This document shows, piece after piece, positions 34,913-40,851 of a stretch of 40,851 nt of DNA (the stretch's first letter is position 1; each line of letters starts with the position of its first letter). The notes under the pieces were generated by a model that saw only the letters and a program-made list of their open reading frames with translations, ran no database searches and had not been told where the DNA came from. The DNA comes from Dehalococcoidia bacterium (GTDB lineage: Bacteria; Chloroflexota; Dehalococcoidia; Dehalococcoidales; UBA1222). The position numbers and the translations under genes are program-made. The stretch lies in NCBI GenBank assembly GCA_009784845.1, contig WQXK01000002.1:1-40851 (forward strand), read 5' to 3'.

Positions 34913-36167
34913 CCTTCGGTGCCTTGTCCCGTGTAATTAACACTTCTTCGATTTTGAGACCTTTCATCTTGGTAACCACAATCTTTAAGTCATTGTACCT
35001 AATCTGTTGTCCGCGCTTGGGAATACGCCCTATAAGATGCAGGATAAATCCGGCTACCGTTTCATAATCGCCCTCCGGCAGACCAAGAGCGATTTCGTCA
35101 TTTGCCTCGTCGATACGCATGCCGCCGTCCACCTGAAATGTATTCTCATTGATGGATTCAAACTCTTTTTTCGGCTGCCGATAAATCATCCCCGACAGGA
35201 CCGAATATTTCCTCCATCAGCCGGCTCAGGCTGACAATACCAGCCGTGCCGCCATAATAATACTCATATGGGAGTTCTTGTCACGCATCTCTTGGAATAA
35301 GTCGCCAATACGTTTGCTTTCAGGAGCAAAGTAGGCAGGACGCACCAAGTCATCAACAACGCTGTCCATGGAAATACTGTCGCGGGCCATAGACATGATG
35401 ACATCCTTAATTGACAGTATACCTATGACATTGTCCATACTATCCTCATAAACCGGATAACGCGACCTAAGCGATGTGGAATATACAGCTAGAAATTCAG
35501 ATAAAAGAGTCCCTTTTTCTACCGCCACCACCTCGGGACGCGGCACTATTACTTCGCGTACGGGACGATCTCCAAAGTCAAAAACATTATGCAACATCTC
35601 GGCTTCATTTTTTTCGACCGTACCTTCATTATGTCCTACTGTTATCATGCTCTCTATATCTTCCGGCTCCACCATAGTTTTCATTGGTCTGCCGCCCATC
35701 AGGCGCGTAAACGCCACGGCTATCCAACTCAGCACAACAGCAAATGGTGTAAGAAGCCATAATATGACCTCTACCAGACGTGCAAAGACAAGCGTAATTT
35801 TCTCGCGATAGCTACCGCCAAACGTCTTCGGACCCACGTCGCCGAAAACAAGCAACACCGCTGTTACAATAATTGTTGCTATGGCTACGCTTGCGCTGTC
35901 ACCACGTATGGAAAGAGCCAAAGTAGTAGCTAATGCTGCCGCTGCGGTATTAACAAGATTACTGCCAAGCAATATAGTGGACAAAAAGCGCTCAGGTTTT
36001 TGCATTATACGAGCGACACGGGAAGCACCGCGCATATTCGCTTCCAGCATGCGTTGCAAGCGGAACTTTTCCAACGACATAAAAGCAGTTTCCGTTGCAG
36101 AAAAAAATGCCGCTAAAATGACACATGTGAAGAGCAAAATGCCATAAATAACGTATGTACCGTTCAT
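34887..36167 (-). pseudogene. CNNM/CorC (HlyC)-type membrane protein, two frameshifts
   Basis: From ATG 36167 (GAGGG 8 nt upstream) the first frame encodes the DUF21 transmembrane domain (MNGTYVIYGILLFTCVILAAFFSATETAFMSLE, four hydrophobic segments) and a CBS pair (VREVIVPRPEVVAVE; RSRYPVYEDSMDNVIGILSIKDV). It breaks after MRDKNSHMSIIM and stops at 35226. The expected continuation GGTAGIVSLSRLMEEIFGP lies in a second frame between about 35262 and 35166. A third frame (35189-34887) gives the CorC_HlyC domain (EFESINENTFQVDGGM ... GRIPKRGQ). The first fault looks like a small deletion, probably removing part of DEYGG; the second fits one extra base in the T6 run at 35166-35171. The family takes part in magnesium/cobalt homeostasis. 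Two independent faults favour a true pseudogene. Confidence 0.85.
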
Positions 36168-36324
36168 AGTTGATACCCTCGACAGGAAAGTCTGCACGAC
36201 TTGTGCCCCATGATAACATCGGCTTTGGGAGGTGTCAAAACACGACTGCGCCCAAGCGCAAGCGTAATGACTATGTGGAACTCCCAAGACGGACAATCCT
36301 CTCTCTCTCTCTCTTGACATTATG
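36168..36324. repeat. (CT)8 dinucleotide repeat and a TTGACA/TGTCAA palindrome in the corC upstream gap
   Basis: Positions 36299-36314 hold eight perfect CT units. They are followed at once by TTGACA-N3-TGTCAA (36314-36328), which offers a consensus -35 hexamer to each strand. The remainder of the gap shows no gene. On the minus strand the reading frame through the repeat is open into the corC ATG, but the encoded residues look noncoding. Confidence 0.7.
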
Positions 36325-36531
36325 TCAACGGCGCATTCTATTGCTGATAGTGCGGTAAATCAAAAACGCCACCAGCAGCACGAACAGGGAAATTATGGCA
36401 ATGACCCACCATGCATTTGATGCGTCCTCCCACCCGATTACGTCGCCGATACGCTGCAGCATCAGCACAATCCCCAACCCAGCAAAAAGCAGAGCTATTA
36501 AAACAGCAATTATTCTGCGTCCGACTGACAT
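36325..36531 (-). CDS. Small two-helix membrane protein
   Basis: The 68-residue protein (MSVGRRIIAVLIALLFAGLG...) has two predicted transmembrane helices (about 7-25 and 42-61), separated by QRIGDVIGWEDASNAWW, and a basic C-terminus. AAAGGA lies 5 nt before ATG 36531, and a good promoter lies upstream. The frame is open to 36567, but that start has no ribosome-binding site. I do not recognise the family; no function is proposed. The (CT)8 tract begins directly past its stop. Confidence 0.6.
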   Translation of the reverse strand: MSVGRRIIAVLIALLFAGLGIVLMLQRIGDVIGWEDASNAWWVIAIISLFVLLVAFLIYRTISNRMRR

Positions 36532-36557
36532 GTTTATCCTTTGTCCAATATGTGCAC

Positions 36558-36586
36558 ATGCTATCATTGCAAACTTACAACGTCAA
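36558..36586 (-). promoter_or_regulatory. Promoter of the small membrane protein (and corC-DUF2344)
   Basis: On the minus strand TTGACG (36586-36581), a 17-nt spacer and TAGCAT (36563-36558), ending 26 nt before ATG 36531. Confidence 0.5.
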
Positions 36587-36619
36587 ATAATACCAAAACT
36601 TTATACGTAAATCTTGTGT

Positions 36620-36625
36620 TATAAT
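36620..36625 (+). promoter_or_regulatory. -10 box of tsaD, predicting a leaderless transcript
   Basis: A perfect TATAAT ends 6 nt before the tsaD ATG, so the predicted +1 coincides with the A of the start codon. No ribosome-binding site precedes it. Confidence 0.55.
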
Positions 36626-36631
36626 TCAGCC

Positions 36632-37612
36632 ATGAAAATACTTGGCATAGAGAGCTCTTGCGACGAAACTGCCGCCGCCGTTGTTGAAGACGGCGTACGC
36701 ATGTTATCAAATGAAATTTCATCACAGGTGGATATCCATGCGCGCTACGGCGGCGTGGTACCTGAGGTCGCCTCACGGCAGCATCTTTTGGCAATTATTC
36801 CTGTCATTGAACAAGCTATGGACAAAGCCTTGACAGATTGGCATGAACTCGATGCTATCGCTGTTACCCACGGTCCTGGATTGGCCGGCTCACTACTGGT
36901 CGGTGTAAGCGTAGCTAAATCTATTGCATATGCCAGAGGTATTCGACTCATAGGGATAAACCATTTAGAAGGACATATGTATGCCAACTGGCTGGCTGAA
37001 ACATCCCCAAAGTTCCCTTTGTTATGTCTAATAGTTTCCGGTGGGCATACTGATCTTATTCATATGCGCCAACACGGAGACTATACCATGATGGGGCATA
37101 CTCTTGACGATGCCGCCGGCGAAGCCTTTGACAAAGCAGCACGTATACTGGGTCTTGGGTACCCCGGGGGACCAGCCATTGACAACGCATCACAAAAAGG
37201 AAAACCGTGCCTAGCACTGCCATACTCATGGATGAGTGGTGCTCACAATTTTAGCTTCAGCGGCATCAAAAGTGCCCTTTACCGCATGGTTGAAGAAAAC
37301 AAGATTGACAATATCAATGACGCCGCAGCCAGTTTCCAGCAGGCTGTTGTGTCCATACTTGTAAGCAAGACCATTGCCGCCGCAACGGAATGCGGCGCCC
37401 GTCAAATATTGCTTTCCGGCGGCGTTGCATCCAATCGTCTGCTACGCAAGTGCTTATGCCAAGATTCACCAATGCCGGTACTAATACCTCCGCCGGTGCT
37501 ATGTACTGACAATGCCGCGATGATAGCTGCATGCGGCTATTTCCGCCTGCATGCAGGAGTAACAAGCGGTATAGACATAGACGTAATTCCAGGGCTTCAA
37601 CTAGCAAAATAG
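36632..37612 (+). CDS. tsaD: tRNA N6-adenosine threonylcarbamoyltransferase
   Basis: TsaD transfers the threonylcarbamoyl group to A37 of ANN-decoding tRNAs (t6A), with TsaB and TsaE. The 326-residue ASKHA-fold protein starts [18 protein letters not shown], has the metal-binding HLEGH (residues 111-115), [43 protein letters not shown] and [16 protein letters not shown] 36632 is the family start; the frame is open to 36614. tsaB and tsaE are not in the window. Confidence 0.95.
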   Translation: MKILGIESSCDETAAAVVEDGVRMLSNEISSQVDIHARYGGVVPEVASRQHLLAIIPVIEQAMDKALTDWHELDAIAVTHGPGLAGSLLVGVSVAKSIAYARGIRLIGINHLEGHMYANWLAETSPKFPLLCLIVSGGHTDLIHMRQHGDYTMMGHTLDDAAGEAFDKAARILGLGYPGGPAIDNASQKGKPCLALPYSWMSGAHNFSFSGIKSALYRMVEENKIDNINDAAASFQQAVVSILVSKTIAAATECGARQILLSGGVASNRLLRKCLCQDSPMPVLIPPPVLCTDNAAMIAACGYFRLHAGVTSGIDIDVIPGLQLAK

Positions 37613-37705
37613 GCTCTCAGATAGATTAATGGAGAATTTATGCTGTTTTTGGTCCATAATTTTCCGTAAATTCCCTTATTCCCCCTCCCGTCCGTCTAAT
37701 ATAAG

Positions 37706-37734
37706 TTGCCGCTATAAACAATCTCGGCTATTAT
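37706..37734 (+). promoter_or_regulatory. Promoter of groES-groEL
   Basis: TTGCCG (37706-37711), 17 nt and TATTAT (37729-37734). The predicted +1 falls inside the CIRCE operator that begins 3 nt later. Confidence 0.6.
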
Positions 37735-37736
37735 TC

Positions 37737-37767
37737 TTTTAGCAGTCTCGCCTCGAGATTGCTAAAA
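37737..37767 (+). promoter_or_regulatory. CIRCE operator (HrcA site), variant
   Basis: TTAGCAGTC-N9-GATTGCTAA (37739-37765) matches the CIRCE consensus TTAGCACTC-N9-GAGTGCTAA in spacing and outer bases, with one mismatched pair between the arms. Flanking T/A bases extend the palindrome to 37737-37767. HrcA is not encoded in the window. Its place over the start site predicts repression that is lifted on heat stress. Confidence 0.85.
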
Positions 37768-37819
37768 TATTTTTAGGATCATTCTAACAAAAAGTCGAAA
37801 GAAAATAGGAGGACTAAGC

Positions 37820-38113
37820 ATGGCACCTAAAATCCATCCACTTGGTGAGCGAATCCTGGTCAAACCTACGGCCAGAGAAGAAGTCTCCCGCGGCGGTATT
37901 GTGCTGCCTGACACTATCAAGGAAAAACCCCAAGAGGGCGAGGTTATCGCAGTAGGTGAAGGAAAACGCAACGACAAAGGCGAGCGCATCCCCATGGATG
38001 TCAAGGTAGGAGATATCGTTATCTATGCCAAATACGGCGGCACCGATATTAAACTCGAAGATGACGATTACATTTTCCTGCGCGAAAGCGACATCTTGGC
38101 CAAGAAAGATTAA
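37820..38113 (+). CDS. groES: Co-chaperonin GroES
   Basis: GroES caps the GroEL folding chamber. The 97-residue protein has [43 protein letters not shown], the mobile loop and core of the family, and ends in [20 protein letters not shown] precedes the ATG. groEL follows 15 nt after its stop. Confidence 0.96.
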   Translation: MAPKIHPLGERILVKPTAREEVSRGGIVLPDTIKEKPQEGEVIAVGEGKRNDKGERIPMDVKVGDIVIYAKYGGTDIKLEDDDYIFLRESDILAKKD

Positions 38114-38125
38114 TTAAGGAGATAA

Positions 38126-39757
<1,632 letters not shown>

Positions 39758-39778
39758 AGACCTAGATGTCTTATCCGT

Positions 39779-39820
39779 GATAAAAGGGACCCGCGAAGAT
39801 CTTCGCGGGTCCCTTTTATC
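39779..39820. terminator. Perfect 42-nt palindromic bidirectional terminator
   Basis: 21-base arms without mismatch around AAGATCTT: GATAAAAGGGACCCGCG and its complement. The A/T outer parts give T-rich tails on both strands. It lies between convergent groEL and the M16 remnant. Confidence 0.85.
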
Positions 39821-39863
39821 CGAGTGTGAGTTTCCAGTATTTGCTTGACATAACCTGCCGGGA

Positions 39864-40654
39864 TTATCCGGCGACTAATTCGCGCAATACGGATGATTTT
39901 CTGTGTGGACCTACCACTGCCAACCGCATAGAAGAGGGCTTAATTAAATGGTTGGCCAGCTGTTGTATATCGACTGGTGTTACAGCATCTACCATAGCGG
40001 ATACTTCATCAATGGTCAAAACGCGCCCTGCGCGGATTTCTTGCCCTCCAAGCCACCCTGCCATGTAGCGACTGTCCTCCAAGCGCAATACCAGATGTCC
40101 CTTGGACATTTCTTTTGCTTTGGTTAGTTCATTTGCTGAAATTGTCTCGTCACGAAAGCGCAGTAATTCCCTGATTATAGCCTCCAGTGCCTGTTCCGCC
40201 TTGGCACTGTCTACACCCGCATATACCACCAACGATCCTGTATCCTTCATATGATCCACATAGCTTTGCACGCTATATGCCAAACCAAGTTTATCGCGCA
40301 CTTCACTGAACAAACGGCTACTCATGCCGCTGCCCAACACAACGTTCAGCATGTCAAGGGTGAAGCGTTTAGGATCGAAAAGCGAAAGCCCCAGTATAAG
40401 ACACATATGCGTCTGCTCAATGTCACGCGTTTCAATTTTCACCCGTCTAGCGGGGCTCTCTTCAAAAGGCTTGTGTGTTTGGGTTCCTCCACCGGTCTTC
40501 CACCCTCCAAAACAGCGTTTAACGACTTTTACGGCTTCGGCGTGTTCTACGCCACCAGCAATGGAAATAACCGCTGCAGATGAAATGTACTGCCTATGGA
40601 TATACCCTGCCAAATTATCGCGGCTGATAGCACTAACCGTTTTTTTGGTTCCGG
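39864..40654 (-). pseudogene. M16-family zinc peptidase, 3' part, interrupted by an insertion sequence
   Basis: The minus frame encodes the second half of a processing-peptidase-like M16 protein: GTKKTVSAISRDNLAGYIHRQYISSAAVISIAGGV, the subtilisin-like hinge region, the R/Y pair block SSRLFSEVRDKLGLAYSVQSYVDHMKDTGSL, and LEDSRYMAGWLGGQEI. The N-terminal half with the catalytic HxxEH is missing. The homology begins abruptly at GTKKTV, where the family has ...LGRxIAGTKETV, and upstream is insertion-sequence DNA. The remnant alone lacks the zinc site and cannot be an active peptidase. Confidence 0.85.
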
Positions 40655-40851
40655 TGTGCTGCCCCCAAACTTTGGTCCAATTTCAAAGTTAGTCCGTACC
40701 ATGATTAAGCAACCACTCCAGCCAACTTCTTCTTCTCATCTGACACCAGTATAACATTCCAAACAGCCTGGCGCATAGTTTCAGTCATTTCCATATCGTC
40801 AAACGTATAACTCTGTGGCGCAGGCGTCTTTCCCCCAAGCGATGAATGCGG
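40655..40851 (-). mobile_element. Partial insertion sequence (end within the M16 gene, other end outside window)
   Basis: M16 homology stops at about 40654. The next bases, TGTGCTGCCCCCAAACTTTG, start with TG as many IS ends do and precede the 3' end of a transposase-like frame. The opposite inverted repeat and any target duplication lie beyond the window. Confidence 0.65.
40705..40851 (-). CDS. Transposase C-terminal fragment (integrase-core type)
   Basis: The 48 residues open PHSSLGGKTPAPQ, which matches the RPHSxLGxxTPxE signature at the C-terminus of DDE/integrase-core transposases (IS3/IS481-like). They end DEKKKLAGVVA at a TAA (40705-40707). The start and catalytic residues lie outside the window. 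The family assignment rests on one short motif. Confidence 0.65.
   Translation of the reverse strand, partial: PHSSLGGKTPAPQSYTFDDMEMTETMRQAVWNVILVSDEKKKLAGVVA

Noticed and set aside
36168..36320. N-terminal extension of the CorC-type frame through the (CT)8 tract
   Set aside because: The extra residues (RERERG...) show no family similarity, and a good ribosome-binding site lies before ATG 36167.

Overview
The window reads as a continuous chromosomal segment of an anaerobic-type bacterium, most likely a member or relative of the Dehalococcoidia (Chloroflexota). The basis is indirect. The order surface BNR/Asp-box protein - rho - transaldolase - pyrG - dnaJ - hspR - clpC - VTT membrane protein - purF resembles, from memory, the Dehalococcoides chromosome around its putative S-layer gene. 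No outer-membrane genes are seen. Codon use and moderate G+C look even across the genes, so most of the window is core genome. The two ends are mobile-element debris.

Layout. 1-510: tail of an unknown gene and a small integrative-element-type gene, ending against a tRNA-Ala(CGC). 668-2347: gatB-secG. 2526-7200: a complete selenocysteine (Sec) locus, tRNA-Sec (selC), selD, selA and selB. selD is itself a selenoprotein, with an in-frame UGA and a hairpin just downstream that fits a bacterial SECIS. 7383-9385: efp, its lysyltransferase epmA, and a dUTPase/dCTP-deaminase-fold gene. 9382-11368 (minus): a P-loop kinase-like gene, dCMP deaminase and a frameshifted lipid kinase. 11627-15622: cca, ispE and rsmA (both minus), and a metallo-beta-lactamase-fold gene. 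16240-23690 (minus): a large secreted, membrane-anchored surface protein with its own strong promoter and long leader, then rho, transaldolase and pyrG. 23949-28430: dnaJ-hspR-clpC-VTT protein. 28514-32610: purF, purM, purH. 32752-36531 (minus): tilS, a DUF2344 protein, a doubly frameshifted CorC/HlyC-type gene and a small membrane protein. 36632-39757: tsaD and CIRCE-controlled groES-groEL. 39864-40851: the 3' part of an M16 peptidase gene interrupted by an insertion sequence that runs off the window.

Functional themes are translation (Glu/Asp-tRNA amidation, Sec insertion, EF-P lysylation, CCA addition, t6A, lysidine, rRNA dimethylation), protein quality control (DnaJ, ClpC and HspR; GroESL under a CIRCE operator), and nucleotide synthesis (purF/M/H, pyrG, dCMP deaminase, dUTPase-like).

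The most notable observations are: the UGA-containing selD, whose N-terminus a standard gene caller would miss; a set of genes, three of four acting in tRNA maturation, whose -10 box lies only 6-9 nt before the start codon, predicting leaderless mRNAs; a tRNA-Sec whose -10 box predicts transcription starting at its own first base; interleaved inverted repeats before the surface-gene terminator; and several broken genes (lipid kinase, CorC, M16). No CRISPR array was seen, and no defence system was recognised.
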